Origin: Micromonospora alfalfae
GTDB taxonomy: Bacteria > Actinomycetota > Actinomycetes > Mycobacteriales > Micromonosporaceae
Assembly (NCBI RefSeq): GCF_022230925.1
Contig: NZ_JAKKFH010000005.1
Location: forward strand, 1 to 64,000
Direction of reading: 5' to 3'
Length of the DNA: 64,000 bases
The notes under the pieces are model-generated. The model made no database searches, had not been told where the DNA came from, and saw only the letters and a program-made list of their open reading frames with translations. Positions 57,625 through 64,000 of this stretch are shown here, piece by piece. The number at the start of each line of letters is the position of its first letter. The first letter of the stretch is position 1. A program made the position numbers and the translations under genes.

Positions 57625-57989
57625 CGGGTACGCGCCCGGGTCATGGTGACGGCCACGTCGGCGAAGGTGTGCGGCACCGGAGCCTCCGGCTTGTGCACGG
57701 TGATCGTCGCGGCGTCGACCCGAACGTCTGCCAGGCAGACCGCGAGGAGCCGGTCCGCCAGGGTCTCGATCAGGTTGACTGGCTCACCGGTCACCACCGC
57801 GACCAGGCGCTCGGCCAACTCGCCGTAGTGCACTGTGGCGGTGACGTCGTCACTGGCGGCGGCCGGGCCGAGGTCCAGCTCCAGGACGGCGTCGACCACG
57901 AAGTCCTGCCCCTGTTCGCGTTCGAAGTCGTACACCCCGTGCCGACCATGCGCCCGCAGGCCGGTCAGCTGGATCCGGTCCGTCGTCAT
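57621..57989 (-). CDS. folB: Dihydroneopterin aldolase
   Basis: Cleaves dihydroneopterin to hydroxymethyldihydropterin and glycolaldehyde. The 122-residue T-fold enzyme has LTGLRAHGRHGVYDFEREQGQ, VHYGELAERL, NLIETLADRLL and the late VTVHKPEAP-type lysine segment. The ATG at 57989 overlaps the folP stop by four bases, giving folP-folB-folK coupling. Confidence 0.96.
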   Translation of the reverse strand: MTTDRIQLTGLRAHGRHGVYDFEREQGQDFVVDAVLELDLGPAAASDDVTATVHYGELAERLVAVVTGEPVNLIETLADRLLAVCLADVRVDAATITVHKPEAPVPHTFADVAVTMTRARTR

Positions 57990-58882
57990 CGCCGTACCCC
58001 CTGCTCGTGATCGTCTTGCGTCCGCATCCTGTCGTGCGGCGGCACGACCAGGCGGGGGCTGCCGGTCGCCGCCCAGACGGCGAGCGCGTCGGCGGTGGCC
58101 CGCACGTCGTGCACGCGTACGCCCCAGGCGCCCGCGGCGACCGCCAGCACACTGGTGGCCACGGTGGCCGCCTCCCGCTGGGCGGTCGGTCGCGGCGTAC
58201 CGTCCGCGGCGGCGAGCAACCCACCGAGGTACGACTTACGGCTCGCGCCGAAGAGCAGCGGGTAGCCGAGATCCAGCAACTCCGGCAGGCGGGCGCTGAG
58301 CTCCCAGTTGTGCGCGGCCGTCTTGGCGAAGCCGAGCCCGGGGTCGACGATGAGGCGGTCGGCGGCAACCCCGGCGGCCAGCGCCGCGTCGATCCGTTGG
58401 GCCAACTCGGCCCGGACCTCGGCCACCACGTCCGTGTAGGTGGCCAACTCGCGCATGGCACGGGAGTGCCCACGCCAGTGCATCAGCACCCAGGGGCAGT
58501 GCGCGTCGCGGACCACCCGGGCCATGTCCGGGTCGGCCAGGCCACCGGAGACGTCGTTGACCACTGCCGCGCCGGCGGCCAGGGCGGCCTCCGCGACCCG
58601 CGCGCGGCTGGTGTCGACGCTGACCGCCACACCGGCGGCGGTCAGCTCGCGAATGACCGGCAACACCCGCTCGGCCTCGGTCGCGGCGTCGATCCGCTCG
58701 GCACCCGGACGGGTCGACTCGCCGCCGATGTCGACCAGCTGCGCACCGGCGTCCCGTAGACGGACGCCGTGTCCGACGGCGGCGTCCAGGTCGGCGTACC
58801 GTCCGCCGTCGGAGAAGGAGTCCGGTGTGACGTTGAGGACGCCCATCACCACCGGGCCCGAAGCCCGCACCAGATCGGTCAC
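57986..58882 (-). CDS. folP: Dihydropteroate synthase
   Basis: Condenses hydroxymethyldihydropterin pyrophosphate with p-aminobenzoate; the sulfonamide target. The 298-residue TIM barrel has GVLNVTPDSFSDGG, VDIGGESTRPGA, VNDVSGGLAD and the late FGASRKSYLG motifs. The GTG at 58882 is chosen for its position before the first barrel strand. TACCGT lies six bases upstream with no ribosome binding site, so the transcript may be leaderless. Head of the folate operon. Confidence 0.97.
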   Translation of the reverse strand: MTDLVRASGPVVMGVLNVTPDSFSDGGRYADLDAAVGHGVRLRDAGAQLVDIGGESTRPGAERIDAATEAERVLPVIRELTAAGVAVSVDTSRARVAEAALAAGAAVVNDVSGGLADPDMARVVRDAHCPWVLMHWRGHSRAMRELATYTDVVAEVRAELAQRIDAALAAGVAADRLIVDPGLGFAKTAAHNWELSARLPELLDLGYPLLFGASRKSYLGGLLAAADGTPRPTAQREAATVATSVLAVAAGAWGVRVHDVRATADALAVWAATGSPRLVVPPHDRMRTQDDHEQGVRR

Positions 58883-59238
58883 GACTAGACGGTACCGGTC
58901 GCGGTGGCGGTGCCCAGCGACCCGGGTAGGCCCCGCACCACTGCCCCTGACGTGCCGATTGGAACAGGTGTACGATCGGTCATCTGGGCAGTATCGGGCA
59001 GCCCCTTCGCGGCTTGTCGCAATCCGGGGCGGCCCGTACGCTTTGGAATTGGCCAGCATCGAGATGGCGAAGCTTGGAGGGAGGGCCGAAGCGGGGGAAA
59101 ACCGCCCAAACCTCGCCACCCTCCGTGGTGAGTAACGAACACAGGGTCAAGAACGCCATGCCCTGTGGAGCACTTTTCCCGCCAGGCTTGCCTATTGCAC
59201 CGCCGCGGCACCGCCGGCCGCGCTATGGGGAGGTTCCA
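58883..59238 (+). other. Intergenic leader with competing hairpins
   Basis: No protein gene is seen here. On the plus strand CTCGCCAC (59112-59119) pairs with GTGGTGAG (59125-59132), GGAGGG (59076-59081) can pair instead with CCCTCC (59119-59124), and ACAGGG (59141-59146) pairs with CCCTGT (59161-59166). Mutually exclusive stems ahead of the secretion-like operon suggest a structured 5' leader. It matches no riboswitch family that I recognise. Confidence 0.35.
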
Positions 59239-59553
59239 GTGATCGCCTTCGAGCTCATGGAGACGGCGTCGTCCGGCGTCGCCCACGCGCTCTCCACCCT
59301 GGCGTCGGCTCCACTCGCGGAGCCGGCACCGAAGGGGATCGACACGAACAGTGTCGTCACCTTCTTCGCCAGCAAGATCGCGCCGATCCTGCTCGCCGTC
59401 CTGGGTGTCATCTTCATCGGCCGCGCCAGCCGAGGCGAGATCTCCAAGGTGCTGACCAGCTCCGCGATCGCCATCGTCGGGCTCGCCTTCATCGCGGGCG
59501 CGGCAACACTCTTCTTCGTCGGCGATTACCTGATCGACCTGATCTTCGAATAG
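59239..59553 (+). CDS. Small membrane protein of type-IV-secretion-like operon
   Basis: A 104-residue protein with an amphipathic N-terminus and two transmembrane helices (IAPILLAVLGVIFIGRA and AIAIVGLAFIAGAATLFFVG). This is the size and layout of VirB2/TrbC-like pilin or TcpD-like components, but the sequence gives no firm family. The GTG at 59239 has GGGGAGG well placed upstream. First gene of a run ending in a VirB4-like ATPase. Confidence 0.7.
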   Translation: MIAFELMETASSGVAHALSTLASAPLAEPAPKGIDTNSVVTFFASKIAPILLAVLGVIFIGRASRGEISKVLTSSAIAIVGLAFIAGAATLFFVGDYLIDLIFE

Positions 59554-59566
59554 GCGCGTTCACCAG

Positions 59567-59929
59567 ATGCGGCTACGCACCGACGACGACATCTACCGGG
59601 CCCGCCTGGTCTACCTCGGGCCGCCCGGCTACACCCTTCCGGTTCACCTGCCCTACGCCCAGTACGGGCTCTTCATGCTGCTGGTCCCCCTCTACATGTT
59701 CATCCACTGGCTGTTCACGTTGACGGTCGAGCTCTTCCCAGCCTGGGAGATCGCGCTCGCCATCGTGACCACGTCGTTCATCTTCCGGCACGTCGACCCC
59801 GATCGGCCGGCGCGGGTGGTCATCCGCACCGCGCTGACCGACTGGCGACGCACCCGGGAGCCGGCGGTCGAGCAGCGCGATCCGCGCCTGGTCGGCAGCC
59901 GGATCAGGATTCGGGAGGAGCTGGCATGA
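59567..59929 (+). CDS. PrgI/VirB3-like membrane protein
   Basis: A 120-residue protein with a soluble N-terminus, two close transmembrane helices (YGLFMLLVPLYMFIHWLF and ELFPAWEIALAIVTTSFIF) and a basic cytosolic tail. VirB3, TcpE and PrgI proteins share this form and precede the VirB4 ATPase, as here. The ATG at 59567 lies 13 bases after the previous gene. Its stop overlaps the next mini-ORF. Confidence 0.7.
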   Translation: MRLRTDDDIYRARLVYLGPPGYTLPVHLPYAQYGLFMLLVPLYMFIHWLFTLTVELFPAWEIALAIVTTSFIFRHVDPDRPARVVIRTALTDWRRTREPAVEQRDPRLVGSRIRIREELA

Positions 59930-60003
59930 CCGGACGTACGTCGAACGGTCCGTCGCAGGACGCGGGCATGGGTCTGCCGACAGTCGCCGAGGCGATCGCA
60001 TGA
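59926..60003 (+). CDS. 25-residue coupled mini-ORF
   Basis: A short frame of 25 codons overlapping the upstream gene by ATGA (59926-59929) and the downstream ATPase by ATGA (60000-60003). GGGAGGAGC lies just before its ATG. The peptide (TGRTSNGPSQDAGMGLPTV in its first part) has no membrane segment. It either encodes a small component or acts as a translational relay that sets ATPase output. Confidence 0.6.
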   Translation: MTGRTSNGPSQDAGMGLPTVAEAIA

Positions 60004-63000
60004 GCCGCTCCTCCACGCCGGGCTCCCCGGCCGGCCGACCGGGCGCACCAGCCGGTCACCGTGCGCACTCAATCGACTACACCGAGGACGAGGATGAGGT
60101 TGCCCTCGACCCCGCGCTGGTGACGTCACCCGGCCACGGTGCCGTCGGCGTGTTCCAGGCACCCCGGCCCGTTCCCCGCCGGACGCCACCGGCCGAGCCC
60201 ACCGCCGTCTCGGCCGGCGAGAACGCCGACATCGACTCCCCCTTCCTGGACCTCTTCGGCGGCGGAGGGCGACCCGCCTCGCCACGAGCGGTCACCGCCG
60301 GCCCGAGCACCCGCGAGCAGCCGGCGATCCCGCACCAGCCGCCGCCCACCGCCAGCCCGGCGCCAGCCCGCGCGGTTCCCGAGGTCGAGCCACCGTGGAC
60401 GCCGGCCGGCAACGGTGGCCGACCCGTCGAGCCACGGCACGGAGGCGGCCACCCGACCAACGAGTCCCGGGTGCCGCACCAGGCCGGCGATCGACGGCCG
60501 ATGCTGCGTCCGCCGGACGAGTCCGAGTCACCCACCGACGGCGGGTCGCCGTCGGTGACCACCAGCCCGGTCCGCCGACCCGCCAACACCGCGCCGGGCG
60601 GCCGCCCCACAGCGACGTCGCCGGCCCGACCGGCGGCTCAAGCGCCACCCCAGCCGACGGCCTCCGCCAGCCGGTCCACTGCTCCGACGGAGCAGCCAGC
60701 CATGATCACGGCTGCGGATCGGCCAGCTCTCGAACGTACGGCGCGCCGGGCCACCGACGCGGATCGGCCCAGGAGCACCGGCAAGGAGATGGCCGCACCC
60801 CGACAGCGCACGGCGAGCCGTCCGGACCGACCGATCAAGCCGACCCGGGTTCGCGCTCCAAAGATCAAATTCGGGGATCGGGATCCGTCGGTCGAACTGG
60901 CCATCACCGAGATCGCCGGCCACCTGACCTTCACACCGAACACCGTCACCGCCTGGTACTGGCTGCCCGAGGTCCGCTGGGCGTTCCGGCCGGACGCCGA
61001 GCGTGAGGCGCTGCTGTCGGCGATCTCCGAGCAGTACGCCGGCCTGGCCGGCTTCCGACTGCACCTGCGCCGCACCACCCGGCCGTTCCCCGCCGACGAG
61101 TGGGCGCGCACCATCGACACGCACACCTCGGCACCGCTGCCCGACGTCCCCGGCACCACCGGCTGGGCCGATCATCTGGTCGCCGCCCAACGCCACCTGA
61201 TGGCGGTCAACCACGCCGAGGGCCAGACCTACCTGGGTGTCACCTTCGCCCGGCGTTCCCTCGGCGACTCGCTCACCGAGCGGCTGCTGCGCACCTTCGG
61301 CCGGGGCACCGCCGACGGGGAACGCCGCAAGCTGGGCCGCACAGTCGAACAGTTCGACGAGGTGCTCGGGGCGTTCGGCATGCGCGGCCGGCGGGTCACC
61401 GCCCAGGAGCTGGAATGGCTGCTCTACCGCTCGGTGGCGCTGTGCATGTCGCCGCCGAGCACCCTCTCCCCCGTCACGGACGGGCGCTGGGAACGCGGCG
61501 ACCTGCTCGCCATGACCGAACAGGTCGAGCGCTACCGCACCCCGTACGGCTCGACGGTCAAGCTGGTCAACCGGATGACCGGCGAGGAACGGCACGTGGC
61601 AGTGCTCGCTGTCGGCCGGATGGAACCGCTGGAGATTCCGGAACGACACGAGCCCTGGCTGCACTTCCACGAGCGGCTGCCGTGGCCGATGGAGATCTCC
61701 ACCCGCGTCGACATCCTCGGCTCCGGCGACTCCTTCCGCAATCTGGAACACCGGCTGCGGATGATCCGCTCGCAACAGCTCGACTACGCCGAGCACGGCA
61801 TCGACGCGCCCCCGGAGCTGGAGCGACTGGCCAAGCGCGCCCTGGTGATCGGCGACGAGATGACCACCGGCCTGCCGGTCGACTCGGCCCGTGCGCACGG
61901 CTGGCACCGGATCGCTGTCGGCGGCCGGACCAGGGAGGAATGCCTGGAGCGGGCCCGCCGGCTCATCCAGCTCTACTCCCGCGAGCTACGGATCTCACTG
62001 CAGCACCCGAAGAACCAGGACTGGCTGGCCCGCGAGTTCATCCCCGGCGAGCCGATCGCCAACACCGGCTACGTGCGTCGCATGCCGGTACCGCTGCTCG
62101 CCGCCGCGCTCCCCCAGGCCGCATCCAACGTGGGCGACCGGCGGGGCGACCTGATCGGCCGAACCGCCGGCACCTGCCGCCGCCCGGTCTTCCTCGACCT
62201 GCACTTCCCCATGGAGGTCCGGGAACGCTCCGGGCTCGCGGTCTTCGTCGCCGAACCGGGCGGTGGCAAGTCCACCCTGCTCGGCGCCCTGGGCTACCTG
62301 GCCGCCCGCCGAGGTGTCCAGGTGACCCTGCTCGACCCGTCCGGCCCGCTGGCCCGCCTCTGCGCGATGCCCGAGCTGCGGCCGTACTCCCGGGTGTTGA
62401 ACCTGACCGGCTCGGAGCACGGCACCCTGGCGCCCTACTCGCTCATCCCGACGCCGCTGCGCTCCGAGTTCGGCACCGGGGCCGCCGGCGACCGGGAGTT
62501 CGAGATCGCGGTCTCCAACGCCCGGGCCGAGCGGCGAATGCTGGTCCAGGACATCTGCATGATGCTCGTCCCGCCGCAGGTGGCCAGGGAAGCGTCGACA
62601 GCCACCCTCTTCCGGCACGCCGTCCGCCAGGTCCCCGCCGAGGAGACCTCCACCCTGGACGACGTGGTGAGCTGCCTCGGGCGGCTCGACGACGACGCCG
62701 GCAAGGAACTGGCCAACCTCCTGCTGGACACCGCCGAGATGCCACTGGCCATGCTCTTCTTCGGCCGACCGCCGGAAGGGCTGCTCGGTGCCGACGCGGC
62801 ACTCACCGTGATCACCATGGCCGGGCTACGGCTGCCCGACCTCAAGATCGAACGCGAGTACTGGTCAGCCGAGGAAGCACTGGCCCTGCCGATGCTGCAC
62901 ACCGCGCACCGGCTCGCCGTCCGGCGCTGCTACGGCGGCTCAATGTCGTCCCGCAAGCTCGTCGGCCTCGACGAGGCGCACTTCATGGAGGGCTGGCGGT

Positions 63001-63428
63001 CCGGACGCTCCTTCCTGGTCCGACTCGCCCGCGACTCCCGCAAATGGAACCTCGCCGCGCTGGTCGCCTCCCAGAACCCCCGCGACATCCTCGGCCTCGA
63101 CGTGCAGAACCTCGTCTCCACAGTCTTCGTCGGCCGCATCGCCGAGGACGCCGAGATCGCCTCCGAAGCGCTACGGCTGCTGCGGGTGCCGGTGAACGAC
63201 GGGTACGAGGCCACCCTCGCCTCGCTCTCCGCCGCCGACACCAACTCGGCCTCCCGCCTCGGCTTCCGGGAGTTCGTGATGCGTGACGTCGACGGCCGGG
63301 TGCAGAAGGTCCGAGTCGACGTCTCGTACGTCGAAGGGCTGCTGGACCACCTCGACACGACGCCCGCCGCGATCGCCGCAGCGGCCGGAGTCCTGCCGAG
63401 CATCCCCCTGCCGGATCTGGAGGCGTGA
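60000..63428 (+). CDS. VirB4-like conjugation/secretion ATPase
   Basis: A 1142-residue ATPase resembling the actinobacterial SCO6880-type proteins. Residues 1-280 are Pro/Ala/Thr-rich and disordered. A VirB4 N-terminal domain (about 290-700) follows, then a RecA-like motor with Walker A EPGGGKSTLLGALG (about residue 750) and Walker B KLVGLDEAHFMEGW (about 990), and a late SQNPRDI sensor segment. It should power a type-IV-like membrane export complex. The ATG at 60000 is coupled to the mini-ORF. Confidence 0.9.
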   Translation: MSRSSTPGSPAGRPGAPAGHRAHSIDYTEDEDEVALDPALVTSPGHGAVGVFQAPRPVPRRTPPAEPTAVSAGENADIDSPFLDLFGGGGRPASPRAVTAGPSTREQPAIPHQPPPTASPAPARAVPEVEPPWTPAGNGGRPVEPRHGGGHPTNESRVPHQAGDRRPMLRPPDESESPTDGGSPSVTTSPVRRPANTAPGGRPTATSPARPAAQAPPQPTASASRSTAPTEQPAMITAADRPALERTARRATDADRPRSTGKEMAAPRQRTASRPDRPIKPTRVRAPKIKFGDRDPSVELAITEIAGHLTFTPNTVTAWYWLPEVRWAFRPDAEREALLSAISEQYAGLAGFRLHLRRTTRPFPADEWARTIDTHTSAPLPDVPGTTGWADHLVAAQRHLMAVNHAEGQTYLGVTFARRSLGDSLTERLLRTFGRGTADGERRKLGRTVEQFDEVLGAFGMRGRRVTAQELEWLLYRSVALCMSPPSTLSPVTDGRWERGDLLAMTEQVERYRTPYGSTVKLVNRMTGEERHVAVLAVGRMEPLEIPERHEPWLHFHERLPWPMEISTRVDILGSGDSFRNLEHRLRMIRSQQLDYAEHGIDAPPELERLAKRALVIGDEMTTGLPVDSARAHGWHRIAVGGRTREECLERARRLIQLYSRELRISLQHPKNQDWLAREFIPGEPIANTGYVRRMPVPLLAAALPQAASNVGDRRGDLIGRTAGTCRRPVFLDLHFPMEVRERSGLAVFVAEPGGGKSTLLGALGYLAARRGVQVTLLDPSGPLARLCAMPELRPYSRVLNLTGSEHGTLAPYSLIPTPLRSEFGTGAAGDREFEIAVSNARAERRMLVQDICMMLVPPQVAREASTATLFRHAVRQVPAEETSTLDDVVSCLGRLDDDAGKELANLLLDTAEMPLAMLFFGRPPEGLLGADAALTVITMAGLRLPDLKIEREYWSAEEALALPMLHTAHRLAVRRCYGGSMSSRKLVGLDEAHFMEGWRSGRSFLVRLARDSRKWNLAALVASQNPRDILGLDVQNLVSTVFVGRIAEDAEIASEALRLLRVPVNDGYEATLASLSAADTNSASRLGFREFVMRDVDGRVQKVRVDVSYVEGLLDHLDTTPAAIAAAAGVLPSIPLPDLEA

Positions 63429-63429
63429 C

Positions 63430-64000
63430 ATGGCTAGGGCCTGGGCAAGGACCGTGTCGTTCCTGCTCGCCCTTGGCGTACTGGCCGGGGCCACCCTCAG
63501 CTGGCCGCTGATCGGTGCGGAGGCCGCAGCCGCCGCACCGGCTACTGCCCAGGCCCGCGCCGACCTCTGCACGACCGCCGAATGGCAAGCCGACTTCCGC
63601 GCCTGCGTGGCAAAGCTGAAGCAGGTCAGCAAGGCAGAGATCGATTGCCTCAAGCCACCTGTGCCTTCCGCCCCGGATTCGGGCTTGGCTGGATGGTTCG
63701 CCTCCCGACCGGACTCGTCCAAGCTGCCCGGGCCAAAGGGCATCTACAGCGACTACGGCTACGGCGGTTACAGCTTCAACACCTACAACGTGGAGGGTGG
63801 ATGTGCATCCACCGTCCTTCATCCGGACTACAAGTTCACCACCACCGTCGCCAACGGTGAGCTCATGATCGCCACGGCGGTCGTGGGTGCCTCTAACGCC
63901 CTGCGGGAGCGGGCCTGGGATCCCCGCTCGATGTGGAATTGGGCCGACCCGCTGGTGGAGAAAGCCACCAAAGGCGTATACGAGAAGGTATTCAGCGTCT
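63430..64000 (+). CDS. Secretion-operon membrane protein, cut by window end
   Basis: The frame starts with ATG at 63430, immediately after the ATPase stop, and is open for 190 codons to the window end. It begins with a signal-like segment (TVSFLLALGVLAGATLSWPLIG), followed by an external region with several cysteines (LCTTAEWQADFRACVAKL, IDCLKPP, GGCASTV) and Tyr/Gly-rich YSDYGYGGYSF. Likely a VirB6/TrbL- or SCO6881-like polytopic protein whose membrane part lies beyond 64000. Confidence 0.8.
   Translation, partial: MARAWARTVSFLLALGVLAGATLSWPLIGAEAAAAAPATAQARADLCTTAEWQADFRACVAKLKQVSKAEIDCLKPPVPSAPDSGLAGWFASRPDSSKLPGPKGIYSDYGYGGYSFNTYNVEGGCASTVLHPDYKFTTTVANGELMIATAVVGASNALRERAWDPRSMWNWADPLVEKATKGVYEKVFSV

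Noticed and set aside
58883..59238. Possible ydaO-type c-di-AMP riboswitch
   Set aside because: disA is in the window and GCGGGGGAA occurs here, but the other conserved ydaO blocks are missing.

Overview
The window is high-GC actinobacterial DNA, almost certainly from the chromosome of a Micromonosporaceae member (Micromonospora-like). Evidence is the very high G+C, frequent GTG starts, CarD, Lsr2, DisA, a DUF397 protein, LPxTG and lipobox proteins, and gene order. From about 17.2 kb to 59 kb it follows a core order that I recall from Mycobacterium tuberculosis: ispF-ispD-carD, LpqE-like lipoprotein, radA-disA, membrane protein, mutY, clpC, lsr2, lysS, coaX, panD-panC-DUF2520, DUF3180-folK-folB-folP. 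Lineage-specific blocks are inserted between these anchors. No tRNA, rRNA, CRISPR array or intact insertion sequence was seen.

Layout. 0-3.3 kb: class I fumarase and a membrane-anchored PQQ-type propeller. 3.3-16.2 kb: tyrosine catabolism genes (Lrp/AsnC regulator, hppD, an aromatic-type aminotransferase, fahA with an uncharacterised partner gene, and divergent hmgA). These are interleaved with a surface-protein group: a WxL-like secreted protein, a DUF916-like protein without a canonical start codon, and a small LPVTG protein. A second propeller protein, a SRPBCC protein and an orphan DUF397 protein also lie here. 16.2-20.7 kb: TPR protein, ispF-ispD-carD, two membrane proteins. 20.7-24.7 kb: a type III polyketide synthase cluster with acyl-CoA-dehydrogenase-like oxidoreductase, methyltransferase and UbiA prenyltransferase. 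24.9-31.4 kb: lipoprotein, radA, disA, DUF4232-like protein, ACT-domain protein, peptide deformylase, mutY.

31.4-44.6 kb: a repeat-rich convergent gap, then clpC, lsr2 (with a three-box DnaA cluster between them), lysS, a methyltransferase, coaX, nadC-nadB, a septum-formation-type lipoprotein, and panD-panC-DUF2520. 44.6-46.3 kb: a TetR regulator and an NAD-dependent epimerase, divergent across three 17-bp dyads. 46.3-50.5 kb: a MidA-family methyltransferase, interrupted in frame by two copies of a palindromic repeat, overlapping nuoD2, then a disordered membrane protein. 50.6-54.2 kb: a glycine-betaine-type ABC importer whose binding protein looks circularly permuted. 54.3-58.9 kb: membrane proteins and the folP-folB-folK-DUF3180 folate operon. 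58.9-64 kb: the start of a type-IV-secretion-like operon (two small membrane proteins, a 25-codon coupled mini-ORF, a large VirB4-like ATPase and a membrane protein cut by the window end).

The most unusual items are the permuted binding protein, the in-frame palindromic elements in midA, the MidA-NuoD2 pair (matching the human NDUFAF7-NDUFS2 methylation pair), the homogentisate cluster lacking a maleylacetoacetate isomerase but carrying an unknown gene, the DnaA-box cluster, and the DUF916-like gene without ATG, GTG or TTG.
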